From the NCBI RefSeq assembly GCF_030247605.1, contig NZ_JAOTSB010000005.1:1-64000 (forward strand): a stretch of 64,000 nt of DNA. The letters run 5' to 3'. Numbering within the stretch: the first letter of the stretch is position 1; the number at the start of each line of letters is the position of its first letter. This DNA is from Acidaminobacter sp. GTDB taxonomy: Bacteria; Bacillota; Clostridia; Peptostreptococcales; Acidaminobacteraceae. The position numbers and the translations under genes are program-made. Below are positions 43,411 to 51,528 of this stretch, piece after piece. The notes under the pieces were generated by a model, which saw nothing but the letters and a program-made list of their open reading frames with translations, did not search any database and was not told where the DNA came from.

Positions 43411-43566
43411 TGAAAAAATAAAGCGGGTTTCCAAGTAAGAAACCCGCTTAAAAGACAAGAATCATCCAGGCCCAACTTGAGCCCAAACGTCAACTGTGTG
43501 TCTTTTATGAACCCAGGCGTGCCAATGCAGCCGGGTGAGAAGCGAGCTTCTTCTTGATTAACAACA
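43411..43566 (-). promoter_or_regulatory. infC operon leader with attenuator (L20-type control)
   Basis: The minus-strand leader ends in a perfect 11-base stem AAGCGGGTTTC/GAAACCCGCTT (43449 to 43421) plus a T-rich tract, just before the infC ribosome site. Upstream, AAAAGACA and TGTCTTTT can pair around a GGGCTCAAGTTGGGCC partial palindrome, and the TGTCTTTT strand abuts the attenuator stem. The layout is that of the Firmicutes leaders where bL20 promotes premature termination. The bL20 site itself is inferred. Confidence 0.75.
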
Positions 43567-43571
43567 GTCGT

Positions 43572-43601
43572 ATCATATCACGTCCTATGGGGACGTGTCA
43601 A
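43572..43601 (-). promoter_or_regulatory. infC promoter with inverted repeat in its spacer
   Basis: TTGACA-N18-TATGAT with TGA extended -10, starting seven bases after the thrS stop. The spacer and the last -35 bases contain CACGTCC-TATGG-GGACGTG (43579-43597), a perfect 7-base inverted repeat, a possible operator. Confidence 0.8.
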
Positions 43602-43607
43602 GCACGA

Positions 43608-45524
43608 TTAATAGAATTTTCTTTCCGAAACCTCAGCCGCCACCAAATCAGCGAAATCAGTGACACTGAAGACGCCAAGCTCGCCGCGGTCTCTGGAGCG
43701 GACAGAAAGATTTCCATCTTCAACCTCTTTATCACCGACGACCAGCATATAAGGGACTTTTTCAAGCTGAGCTTCGCGGATCTTGTAGCCGACCTTCTCA
43801 CTTCGGTCATCCAGCTCAACTCTGAGGCCTTTCGCCTTCAGAGTCTTCATGATGGATTCCCCGTATTCCGCGTGACGTGACGCAACCGGAAGGATTTTGA
43901 CATGAACCGGAGAGAGCCATGTAGGGAACTTGCCCGCGAAGTGCTCGATCAAAATGCCCATGAAGCGTTCAATAGACCCGTAAACGACACGGTGGATCAT
44001 GACTGGTCTGTGACGCTCGCCGTCTCTGCCAATATACGTCAGATCAAAGCGCTGCGGCATCTGCATGTCCAGCTGGATCGTGCCGCACTGCCACGTTCTG
44101 CCAATGCAGTCCTCAAGATGGAAGTCAATTTTTGGGCCGTAGAAAGCGCCATCTCCCGGATTGAGCTTGTATTTCATGCCCGCTTCTTCAAGCGCTGCCT
44201 TGAGCGCCGTCTCCGCATAGTCCCATTCCTCTTCCGAACCCATTGAATCCTCCGGCCGCGTGGAAAGTTCTACGTGGTATTTGAAGCCAAACTGCGTATA
44301 CACCTCATCGACGAGATGCGCGACATTTTTAATTTCATCCTTGATTTGCTCAGGCAGCATGTAGATGTGCGCGTCGTCCTGGGTGAACGCTCTAACGCGC
44401 ATCAGCCCGTGAAGGGCTCCGGAAAGCTCGTGTCTGTGAACACGGCCTACCTCACCCACGCGGAGTGGAAAATCCTTGTAGGAGCGCATTTCCGTTTTGT
44501 AAACGAGCATGCTGCCCGGGCAGTTCATAGGCTTAACCGCGAAATCCTCTTCATCAATAGTCAGCGTATACATGTTGTCGCGATAATGGTACCAGTGTCC
44601 CGAAGTCTCCCAGAGGTGGTGGTTCAGCATGATTGGCGTCTCAATCTCCACATAGCCGGCGCGGTCGTGGACATCTCTCCAGTATTTCATCAGTTCGTTC
44701 TTGACAACCATGCCCTTTGGCAGGATGAACGGGAAGCCTGGTCCTTCCTCAAGCAGGGCGAACAGTTTGAGTTCTTTTCCGAGCTTGCGGTGGTCGCGTT
44801 TCTTCGCTTCTTCGAGGCGAGTGATGTACTCTTCGAGCTGGCTGGCTTTAGGGAAAGACGTCCCATACACGCGCTGCAGCATCTTGCGGCTGGAATCCCC
44901 GCGCCAGTAAGCGCCTGCGACACTCAGGACTTTAATGGCCTTGACTCTGTCCGTAGCAGGAACGTGAGGACCGGCGCACAGGTCAACAAACTCACCCTGT
45001 TTGTAGAAGGAGATGATTTCGTCTTCAGGAAGGTCCCGGATCAGCTCCACCTTGTACGGCTCGCCCTTTTCCTCCATATACTTGACCGCTTCATCCCTGG
45101 GAAGCTCAAATCGTTCAATCTCATAGGCTTCCTTGACAATTTTCTTCATTTCCTCTTCAATCAGCGCAAAATCCTCTTCCGTAAAAACGTGCTCGGAATC
45201 GAAATCATAGTAGAATCCGTTGTCAATGGCAGGTCCTATAGCGAGCTGAGTTCCAGGGAACAATCTCTGAACCGCCTGGGCTAAAATGTGGGAGGACGTA
45301 TGACGGAATGCGTCTTCGCCATCCTCTTCCTCAAATTTCAAGATCTCAATTTCTGCGTCTTCCTCAAGCTTGTAAAACATGTCGACCACGTTGCCGTTAA
45401 CAGTGCCCACCAAGCCTTCCTTTGCCAGGCGGCCGCTGATTTCCTTAGCGACTTCAAACAGCGTCGTCCCTTGTTCAACTTCACGGACTGAGCCGTCCTT
45501 AAGCGTCAATTTAACTTTTGCCAT
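43608..45524 (-). CDS. thrS: Threonyl-tRNA synthetase
   Basis: 638 residues with TGS domain (1-62), the editing domain (HTSSHILAQAVQRLFPGTQLA), class II core (motif 2 RVGEVGRVHRHELSGALHG, DDAHIY) and the C-terminal anticodon-binding domain. Start ATG at 45524 follows GGAGG; the longer frame runs into the leader. A T-box leader lies upstream. No terminator separates it from the infC promoter, so thrS transcripts may read into infC. Confidence 0.97.
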   Translation of the reverse strand: MAKVKLTLKDGSVREVEQGTTLFEVAKEISGRLAKEGLVGTVNGNVVDMFYKLEEDAEIEILKFEEEDGEDAFRHTSSHILAQAVQRLFPGTQLAIGPAIDNGFYYDFDSEHVFTEEDFALIEEEMKKIVKEAYEIERFELPRDEAVKYMEEKGEPYKVELIRDLPEDEIISFYKQGEFVDLCAGPHVPATDRVKAIKVLSVAGAYWRGDSSRKMLQRVYGTSFPKASQLEEYITRLEEAKKRDHRKLGKELKLFALLEEGPGFPFILPKGMVVKNELMKYWRDVHDRAGYVEIETPIMLNHHLWETSGHWYHYRDNMYTLTIDEEDFAVKPMNCPGSMLVYKTEMRSYKDFPLRVGEVGRVHRHELSGALHGLMRVRAFTQDDAHIYMLPEQIKDEIKNVAHLVDEVYTQFGFKYHVELSTRPEDSMGSEEEWDYAETALKAALEEAGMKYKLNPGDGAFYGPKIDFHLEDCIGRTWQCGTIQLDMQMPQRFDLTYIGRDGERHRPVMIHRVVYGSIERFMGILIEHFAGKFPTWLSPVHVKILPVASRHAEYGESIMKTLKAKGLRVELDDRSEKVGYKIREAQLEKVPYMLVVGDKEVEDGNLSVRSRDRGELGVFSVTDFADLVAAEVSERKFY

Positions 45525-45642
45525 TTTTGTTACCTCCTTCAAGATTTCAAATAAATTCATAAGAAAATTTTAGCCGATGGTATTCAATCCCCAAACCCCA
45601 AGCGATTTACTTTTAGTCGCGAAGTTTCAAAATTTTGTAAAT

Positions 45643-45929
45643 AAAAAAACTCCGGTCGCATGGAAAGATGATTGAAAACAAACATCAGTCATGGGACGAG
45701 AGTTACTCGCGGTTCCACCCAAGTTGCCCGCATACAGCAAGACGGGCCAGCTCGATCTGCCTTAACGCGGCATACGCCATCTTTTCGGTTCTGGAAACGA
45801 CCTAATTGGACGGTGCTCGGAAGTTAGTGTTCCCTGACAGTCCTGCCCGCGAATGCTCACAGCCAAGGCATCCGCTCTCTGAAGGGGTCCTGAAAAGTAC
45901 TCGTCTTCCTCATCGCAACCTGATTTTCT
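45643..45929 (-). promoter_or_regulatory. T-box leader of thrS
   Basis: Minus-strand T-box TTGGGTGGAACCGCGAG (45722 to 45706), then a long terminator stem (AACTC...GAGTT with GTC/GAC and CATG/CATG pairing) and seven T. Stem I has CAGAGAGCGGATGCC; the specifier region reads GAAC-ACU-AA-CUUCCGAG, ACU being a threonine codon. Leader of about 400 bases from the promoter to thrS. Confidence 0.92.
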
Positions 45930-45935
45930 TATCTA

Positions 45936-45964
45936 ATGTTACGCCTGTTGAGAAGTGTTGTCAA
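45936..45964 (-). promoter_or_regulatory. thrS promoter
   Basis: TTGACA-N17-TAACAT on the minus strand, between the DUF445 gene and the T-box leader. Confidence 0.75.
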
Positions 45965-45975
45965 GACAAAGTTGT

Positions 45976-46578
45976 CTACAAGACAAACAGAACCAGACTT
46001 CCCTGGAGCAGACCTATGACAAAGCCTATCACACCGCCAAGCCATTCGATATGACGGAGTTCTTTGCTGGCGACATCAAAGACGATCGCTTCTATCTTTC
46101 TAAAATCAAAGTCGTTTATTTTTTCTTCAACCAGCGTCCCGATACTGACTTTTTCTGCGGCACGGTGTACCACCTGTTCGCTGATTTCGGTAATGGCCGC
46201 GTCAGCGTTCTCATCAATGGCTTCCTCAATATACTTAAAAATCATGCCTCTGAAAGCGCCTGGAATAATGGACGGCATTTTTTGTTCCGCAATCTGTGTC
46301 ACTCTAGTTTTCACCATCCGGACGATTTCTTCTTTATCCAGATCTTCAATCATTTTATCTACTATTTCCTCAACGGTGACCAGTTCGCGTTCCACTGTCT
46401 GACCTACATTGCGGGCAATTTCGTGGCGTCGCTTCGGCATCAGCCCCTGGAAGGTCAAAGGAAGAAGCGGGACTTTATAGGGTTCATAAGGTCTGAACAA
46501 GAGTTTGATGGCAAGCCAGTTCGTAGCCCACCCAATTAACGCGCCAATCAGCGCCATTATGGCCAATTTCAATATCAT
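45976..46578 (-). CDS. DUF445 family membrane protein
   Basis: 200 residues. The N-terminus GALIGWATNWLAIKLLFRPYEP is the diagnostic start of DUF445 (YheB-like) proteins; membrane segments lie at about 4-26 and 178-198, with a mainly helical, charged middle part between. Function of the family is not settled. It starts 21 bases after the Nudix gene and is probably in its transcript. Confidence 0.85.
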   Translation of the reverse strand: MILKLAIMALIGALIGWATNWLAIKLLFRPYEPYKVPLLPLTFQGLMPKRRHEIARNVGQTVERELVTVEEIVDKMIEDLDKEEIVRMVKTRVTQIAEQKMPSIIPGAFRGMIFKYIEEAIDENADAAITEISEQVVHRAAEKVSIGTLVEEKINDFDFRKIEAIVFDVASKELRHIEWLGGVIGFVIGLLQGSLVLFVL

Positions 46579-46599
46579 GACAAACTGCCTCCTGATGCT

Positions 46600-47019
46600 C
46601 TATACATAAGTTTCTATTAAATAGGCCTGACCTTTCAAATACATGACCTCTATTGCTGCGGCTTTATCCATCCAGATCAGCTGATGATCCGTTTCCAGCT
46701 GCGCGTGGCCGCAGGACACAATTTCCGTTCTATAGGCTGTGATGCGCTTATGATAGGCCATCTCTGTGCCTTTGACGATCACATATTCGTCCACAGTTTC
46801 AAGAAACTCCCCTACCGAGAGCATGCAGCCCGCTTCTTCAAGGCCTTCCCGGATCAGACAGGCTTCATCCGTCTCCTCTGGCTCAATGCCGCCGCCAATC
46901 AGAAAATATCCGAGGGGTGCCTTTACCACACCCACTTGCCCTTCTCTGGTCAATAATCCGTAGGCGCCTGGACGGTAAACATAATTGACGTGAGGTTCAA
47001 CTTCTCCAAAGATTTTCAA
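46600..47019 (-). CDS. Nudix hydrolase
   Basis: 139 residues from a TTG start at 47019, twelve bases after GGAGG; the longer frame overlaps the tRNA terminator. The Nudix box is complete: GGGIEPEETDEACLIREGLEEAGC (GX5EX7REUXEEXG pattern), so it should bind a divalent metal and split a nucleoside diphosphate-linked compound. Substrate cannot be told; the family includes MutT-like cleaners and RppH-like decappers. Followed closely by the DUF445 gene. Confidence 0.85.
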   Translation of the reverse strand: MKIFGEVEPHVNYVYRPGAYGLLTREGQVGVVKAPLGYFLIGGGIEPEETDEACLIREGLEEAGCMLSVGEFLETVDEYVIVKGTEMAYHKRITAYRTEIVSCGHAQLETDHQLIWMDKAAAIEVMYLKGQAYLIETYV

Positions 47020-47059
47020 TGTGTCACCTCCAGGTCTTGTTATCTTCAAAAATATAAAC

Positions 47060-47087
47060 AAAAGCACCAGCCCTCACGAGCTGGTGC
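47060..47087 (-). terminator. tRNA-Gly terminator
   Basis: Minus-strand stem GCACCAGC/GCTGGTGC with an 8-base loop followed by TTTTGTTTA, shortly past the tRNA 3' end. Confidence 0.85.
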
Positions 47088-47102
47088 ATCCACGAACTAA
47101 TT

Positions 47103-47177
47103 TGGAGCGGAAGACGAGATTCGAACTCGCGACCCTCGCCTTGGCAAGGCGATGCTCTACCTCTGAGCCACTTCCGC
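47103..47177 (-). tRNA. tRNA-Gly (anticodon GCC)
   Basis: Cloverleaf by eye on the minus strand: acceptor GCGGAAG/CTTCCGC, D-arm with GGCTCAGAGGTAGAGC, anticodon stem CGCCT/AGGCG with loop holding GCC, T-arm with GTTCGAATC, discriminator T and an encoded CCA (47105-47103). It has its own promoter and terminator and stands alone. Confidence 0.96.
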
Positions 47178-47199
47178 TTACAACGTATTGCCAAGAACC

Positions 47200-47229
47200 A
47201 TATTAGCGCATGCACCTTTATATTGTCAA
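47200..47229 (-). promoter_or_regulatory. tRNA-Gly promoter
   Basis: TTGACA-N18-TAATAT on the minus strand, 23 bases before the mature 5' end of the tRNA. Confidence 0.75.
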
Positions 47230-47316
47230 GACGTTAAATTGTTTTTCTTTCGTTTTTTTACTTAGCACTGTGAAATGGCTTAAATTGATCCATGGCTGCC
47301 TTCCTTGAAACCTCGG

Positions 47317-48198
47317 TTAGATCTCTACCATTTCTAAAATTTTCACCAGATCATCATGACCAAAATGATAATTTTTATTGCAAAAATGACAGTGAACATC
47401 CGCTTTGCCATCCTCTTCAATAATCTGGGAAATTTCATTGATGCCCAGGGTCATGATTCCCCGCTCAAATTTCTCTCGGCTGCAGTCACAGCGGTACACA
47501 TTTTCAGTCACTGCCGTGATCTCAGTATCAAAGCCCGCTAATGCGATCGCAATCAGAGATTCCATATCCTCCGACCCCGCCAGCAGCTCCGTCATGGTCG
47601 GCAAGTGGGCCGCTAAATCCTCAAGCTGGTCAATGACCGCATCATCCGCGAAGGGCATAGGCTGTATCACCAATCCGCCCGCGCGCTCAACAGTACCGTC
47701 CGCCCCAACAAAGACTCCAAGGGAGACTATGGAAGGCTGCTGCTCGGAATACATGAAATAAGCTGCGAGATCTTCCGCAATTTCACCGGAAACCAGATTA
47801 ACCCGACCAACAAAAGGCTCCTTCAGGCCGTAATCCTTGATCACGATCATCTCACCATCGGACCCCACGGCCGTGCCTACATCCAGCTTGCCATTTTCCT
47901 TCGGTGGGAGCTCGACGCTAGGATGCCCTGCATAGCCCTTGACATTACCCGTCGCGTCGGAGACTGCCAGCAGTACCCCAAGGGGCCCATTCCCCTTTAC
48001 CTGGAAGGTCAGTTTGTCCGTATCATTTTTCAGCATAATGCCCATCAGCGATGCTGCGGTCAGCACTCTTCCCAGGGAAGCGGCCGCAACCGGTGACAAC
48101 TGGTGCAGTCTTCTTGCCTCTTCCACCAGATCCGTCGTGTCCGTCACAAAAAATCTCACGGCATGATCAGCTGCCATGCCTCTATATAGTTTTCCCAC
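47317..48198 (-). CDS. hslO: Redox-regulated chaperone Hsp33
   Basis: 293 residues. The zinc-binding redox switch is at the C-terminus: YRCDCSREKF and VHCHFCNKN, giving CxC and CxxC pairs. Under oxidation these cysteines form disulfides and the holdase is activated. The N-terminal core has QLSPVAAASLGRVLTAA and VKGNGPLG. Start is GTG at 48198, preceded by GGAGGAG. It begins 2 bases after the methyltransferase stop and closes a four-gene operon that starts at 51267. Confidence 0.95.
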   Translation of the reverse strand: MGKLYRGMAADHAVRFFVTDTTDLVEEARRLHQLSPVAAASLGRVLTAASLMGIMLKNDTDKLTFQVKGNGPLGVLLAVSDATGNVKGYAGHPSVELPPKENGKLDVGTAVGSDGEMIVIKDYGLKEPFVGRVNLVSGEIAEDLAAYFMYSEQQPSIVSLGVFVGADGTVERAGGLVIQPMPFADDAVIDQLEDLAAHLPTMTELLAGSEDMESLIAIALAGFDTEITAVTENVYRCDCSREKFERGIMTLGINEISQIIEEDGKADVHCHFCNKNYHFGHDDLVKILEMVEI

Positions 48199-48200
48199 TG

Positions 48201-48953
48201 TTATCTCCTCCGAAAAATTATTAATGCCCGTTCTGAAGTCGGCCCCAGCCGCAGCATGGTCTCGCTGTCGAGAATTTCAACCGTTTCAAACCAGTCGTGA
48301 GCCAGAGCCGCCAGGACTGCCGCCTCATGGGCATGCTGGACATGGGTCTCCTCAAAACGCTCATAAAGGCTGGGTTGATCCTCACACTTCAGAAAAAAGG
48401 TCAAATGCATAGTTTGCGTTCTGGAACCAGGATCATAGGCATTTTCCCAGATCATCGAAATCTCTTCATCACTCTCAGCTATGGTCGAGTTGCCCAAAAC
48501 GTGCTCCAGTTTATAAGGTGTGCTGAACTCCATCAGCAGCAGCCCTCCGGCCACAAGTGCGCCTGCCATATGCTCAAAGGCGCTCTTCAGCCGGAACTCA
48601 CCCTCTATATAATTGATGCCGTCATTGATCATGGTCAGCAGATCCACAGGTCTGTGCAATTTCAGCGTCACCAGATCCTGAAGCAGATAGCGGACCTTGA
48701 GATGCGCCTCGTATGCCTTGTCCTGGGCAATGGAAAGCATGGGCTGCGACAGATCTACCCCAATGACATCATAACCCCGCTGTGCCAGCGCGTTGGTGAT
48801 GTTTCCGGTTCCGCAGGCCAGGTCCGCAATTTTTGCCGGTTTTGCGCCATGTTTTAAAGCAACCTCCAGAAGCCGCTCCGTCCAGTCGTCGTAATCCACT
48901 TCAGACATGAGCGCGTCATAGCATAGGGCAAATCCGGAATAAGCATCCGTCAT
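48201..48953 (-). CDS. Class I SAM-dependent methyltransferase
   Basis: 250 residues. Motif I is IADLACGTGNITNALAQRG (about 44-62), followed by VIGVDLSQPML and an acidic post-motif; the C-terminal half carries HLTFFLKCEDQPSLYERFEETH typical of a Firmicutes family of unknown substrate. Start ATG at 48953 overlaps the stop of the CPBP protease by four bases and follows AGGGGG; upstream codons belong to that gene. Small-molecule or protein target unknown. Confidence 0.82.
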   Translation of the reverse strand: MTDAYSGFALCYDALMSEVDYDDWTERLLEVALKHGAKPAKIADLACGTGNITNALAQRGYDVIGVDLSQPMLSIAQDKAYEAHLKVRYLLQDLVTLKLHRPVDLLTMINDGINYIEGEFRLKSAFEHMAGALVAGGLLLMEFSTPYKLEHVLGNSTIAESDEEISMIWENAYDPGSRTQTMHLTFFLKCEDQPSLYERFEETHVQHAHEAAVLAALAHDWFETVEILDSETMLRLGPTSERALIIFRRR

Positions 48954-50107
48954 GACAGAATCCCCCTGAACATCAGAATCAAGTACACCCCAATTGCCAG
49001 ATAGAGCACTGCGCCGCTCCAAAGAGGCAGGCTTTCCTTCAATTTCATTTTCGGGCGTTCGCTTTTGACCCAGTGCCGGTTTGAGAGTCTGACTTGTCGT
49101 TCGCTTCTGACCGCATTAAGGTTCACGAGGCTGATGGCATCCTCGTAATGCTCAAGCGTTGGAACCTGATCATAAGGATACAGCCAAGCCTGCGCGTCTC
49201 CGACCGCAGTCGCAGCAAGAGGCCGGCCCGTCACGACAAACTGTTGGCCGGAAATCTTGAGGATGTCACCGGGTTTCAAATATTCCAGGCGAATGGAGCG
49301 ATAGATCATCAGCCCAAAAGCTACCATAGGCACAGCAATCACAAATAGGAGTCCTGCCGCACCGGCCAGACTTGCAATGAGCATGTCCTTATTCTCCAAA
49401 AACAATTCCGTCAAATCCATCCCCGTCTCCATGCTGATCTCCTGGCCCCGGGTCATGAGATAGGAAATTGTCACGGCGAAGCCATTGTTGACCGCGTGAC
49501 CAATCATACCGGCGTAGATGGACCCCGTCACCTGCACCAGCCAGCCGAACAGCAGCCCCAGGAATATTGGGCCGACGAGATTGGCGAGATTGAAGTGAAA
49601 CAGCCCAAAGAGGACGGCGCTCAAAACTGCCGCGAACCGGTATCCGAACCGGCCCTCCAGCGCGTTCATCACCATGCCCCTGAAAAAGAGCTCCTCGCAG
49701 ATCCCGGGGGTGATGGCCATGACAAAAAAACTGACCAGAAAACCGGTCCCGGCCGATGCTTCCGGTAAAGTCTGAGGAATAAAATGAACTGTCATCATGA
49801 GAATGGCAATGACAGTGACATTCAAAAATGCGACCCCTGGAATCATCAACAGAGAGGCGCCAAAAATTTTCAATCCAATTCTAACTGGGATTGGATTGAA
49901 CCGCAAGGCTTTCTTTAAGTCCACCTTAAAAACGAGTCCAAGCAGGACCAGCGGGATCACCAGCAGCCCGTATTCCGTAAAAAGAACCCCCAGCTCAAAA
50001 TTCGCCGACTGGGCCATAGACCCAAGTGTCAAAAATGCCGCCGCCAGGATCAGGAACGCCCAGCTGACGGGGGTCAGAGGATAATGGGAACTAAGCTGAT
50101 CCTTCAT
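48950..50107 (-). CDS. CPBP (CAAX-type) intramembrane metalloprotease
   Basis: 385 residues, polytopic. The abortive-infection/CAAX protease motifs are visible: EE at 138-139 followed by FFRG (141-144), HFN around 171, and a later GMIGHAVNN. About eight membrane segments; the C-terminal 130 residues contain a soluble loop (LKPGDILKISGQQFVVTG) and a final membrane segment, an extension not in the minimal family. Bacterial members process membrane peptides or give bacteriocin immunity; the substrate is unknown. ATGA overlaps with genes on both sides imply tight coupling. Confidence 0.85.
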   Translation of the reverse strand: MKDQLSSHYPLTPVSWAFLILAAAFLTLGSMAQSANFELGVLFTEYGLLVIPLVLLGLVFKVDLKKALRFNPIPVRIGLKIFGASLLMIPGVAFLNVTVIAILMMTVHFIPQTLPEASAGTGFLVSFFVMAITPGICEELFFRGMVMNALEGRFGYRFAAVLSAVLFGLFHFNLANLVGPIFLGLLFGWLVQVTGSIYAGMIGHAVNNGFAVTISYLMTRGQEISMETGMDLTELFLENKDMLIASLAGAAGLLFVIAVPMVAFGLMIYRSIRLEYLKPGDILKISGQQFVVTGRPLAATAVGDAQAWLYPYDQVPTLEHYEDAISLVNLNAVRSERQVRLSNRHWVKSERPKMKLKESLPLWSGAVLYLAIGVYLILMFRGILS

Positions 50108-51267
50108 ATCAGAACCCCGGCTTTTTCAAACACTTTAATCATGGCAGATACACCGTTCAGCAATACATTTTCGTCAAAATTAAAGCACTCGTGGTGGAGG
50201 CCAAACAGATGGCCTTGAGCCGCGTCTCTGCATCCCACGAAAACAAAAAGTCCCGGAACGGCTTCCTGATAATAGGAAAAGTCCTCTGCCAGCATCTGCG
50301 GCTCTATTTCCAGAACATTCTCTCGCCCTACAGCTTCAATGAACAGTTCAGTCAGACCCGGATCGTTGAGCACAGGCGGGTACATGGGCCGGACCTCGAT
50401 CTCAGCCTCGCAGTCATAGCCCTTGGCAACGCCGTTGACAATAGTTTGCATGCGAGCGAGGGAGGTTTCAAAGACGTCTTTGGAAAAAGCTCTGAACGTC
50501 CCTTCAAGTCGTGCGTGCCCGGCGATCACGTTGCGCTTTTCACCGGAATACATTTTGCCCACTGTCAGGACTGCGGATTCGGTAGGCTTGACATTTCGAC
50601 TGACCACGCTTTGCAGGACTGAGACGAGGCTTGACGCAGCCAGTAAAGCATCTTTTCCAAGATGAGGCATGGCACCATGGGCGCTTTTTCCTTTAATTTC
50701 TATGTCAAACTCGCCGGTCATGGCCATCAAAGGGCCGCTCCTGGTCGCGAAAAGACCAGAGGCCACTTCCGGAAACAGATGATAGCCAAAGATGGACTCT
50801 ACATGGTACTTTTCAAAAATCCCGGATTCTACAAGGACTTTAGCGCCGCCCGGACCTTCTTCAGCAGGCTGAAACAAAATCAGCACGCTCTTTTTCAATC
50901 TGTGGCGCTGTTCAGAAAGTGACTGGGCTAAGAGCAGCGCCATAGTCATATGGCCGTCATGTCCGCAGGCATGCATCCTGCCTTTATGGGACGACGCGAA
51001 GACCAAGCCGGTTTTCTCTGTGACCTCCAGGGCGTCCATATCAGCTCTGAAGGCTATGCTCTTCTCACTTTCTCCCTGGATCCAGGCTGACACACCTGTC
51101 TCCGCTACGCGCTCGACTACGACACCGTCGAGAACCTTCAGGGCAGAGAGGATATAGCGCTGAGTTTCAACTTCCTGAAATCCAACTTCTGGTATTTGAT
51201 GCAGCGCACGCCTGTGGCGAATCGCAAGCTCTAATTTATCTTTTGTGGTTTGATCCGGTATAAACAT
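50104..51267 (-). CDS. M20 amidohydrolase, possible N-acetyldiaminopimelate deacetylase
   Basis: 387 residues, zinc peptidase fold. Metal-binding segments are MHACGHDGHMTMAL and FQPAEEGPGGA, plus a dimerisation domain from about 175 to 290 and LHHECFNF near the end. The N-terminal RRALHQIPEVGFQEVETQRYIL resembles B. subtilis DapL (YkuR) from memory. It diverges from asd-dapA-dapB-dapH, whose DapH makes the acetylated intermediate, so the DapL role fits; a general amino-acid N-deacylase is the alternative. Start at 51267 follows GGGAGGG. Confidence 0.8.
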   Translation of the reverse strand: MFIPDQTTKDKLELAIRHRRALHQIPEVGFQEVETQRYILSALKVLDGVVVERVAETGVSAWIQGESEKSIAFRADMDALEVTEKTGLVFASSHKGRMHACGHDGHMTMALLLAQSLSEQRHRLKKSVLILFQPAEEGPGGAKVLVESGIFEKYHVESIFGYHLFPEVASGLFATRSGPLMAMTGEFDIEIKGKSAHGAMPHLGKDALLAASSLVSVLQSVVSRNVKPTESAVLTVGKMYSGEKRNVIAGHARLEGTFRAFSKDVFETSLARMQTIVNGVAKGYDCEAEIEVRPMYPPVLNDPGLTELFIEAVGRENVLEIEPQMLAEDFSYYQEAVPGLFVFVGCRDAAQGHLFGLHHECFNFDENVLLNGVSAMIKVFEKAGVLI

Positions 51268-51305
51268 ACATTTCCCTCCCAAGCAACAGGTTCTTCACAA
51301 TAATC

Positions 51306-51335
51306 ATTATACCTTAAAGTGAAGGAACACGACAA
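51306..51335 (-). promoter_or_regulatory. Promoter of the M20-CPBP-methyltransferase-hslO operon
   Basis: TTGTCG-N18-TATAAT on the minus strand, about 38 bases before the M20 start. It stands seven bases from the divergent asd promoter. Confidence 0.65.
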
Positions 51336-51341
51336 ACTTTA

Positions 51342-51370
51342 TTGACATCCGGGGTCTTGAGTGCTATTAT
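51342..51370 (+). promoter_or_regulatory. asd-dap operon promoter
   Basis: TTGACA-N17-TATTAT with TGC extended -10, plus strand. The leader to asd is about 150 bases; I see no lysine riboswitch in it. Confidence 0.75.
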
Positions 51371-51528
51371 TAAAAAAATTTAACAGTTTTATTCATTAAT
51401 TATGTTATAACGGCAACATATTTAAGTGACTCTAAAATGCTGTTCCCCTCATGCGCAAGCTGATCCATCGCCGCGTGAAATATGCATTTTTCTGTATAAA
51501 GCATTCATTTAGAAGGAGGCAGTTTTAC

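Noticed and set aside
43396..43458. Longer infC reading frame starting at 43458
   Set aside because: It would begin at a TTG in the leader and translate the attenuator stem; residues before the ATT have no similarity to IF-3.
44274..45284. 336-residue open frame opposite thrS
   Set aside because: Antisense shadow inside a conserved synthetase gene.
51371..51528. Lysine riboswitch upstream of asd
   Set aside because: The leader is short and AT-rich, and I find none of the conserved lysine-riboswitch core sequences or a leader terminator.
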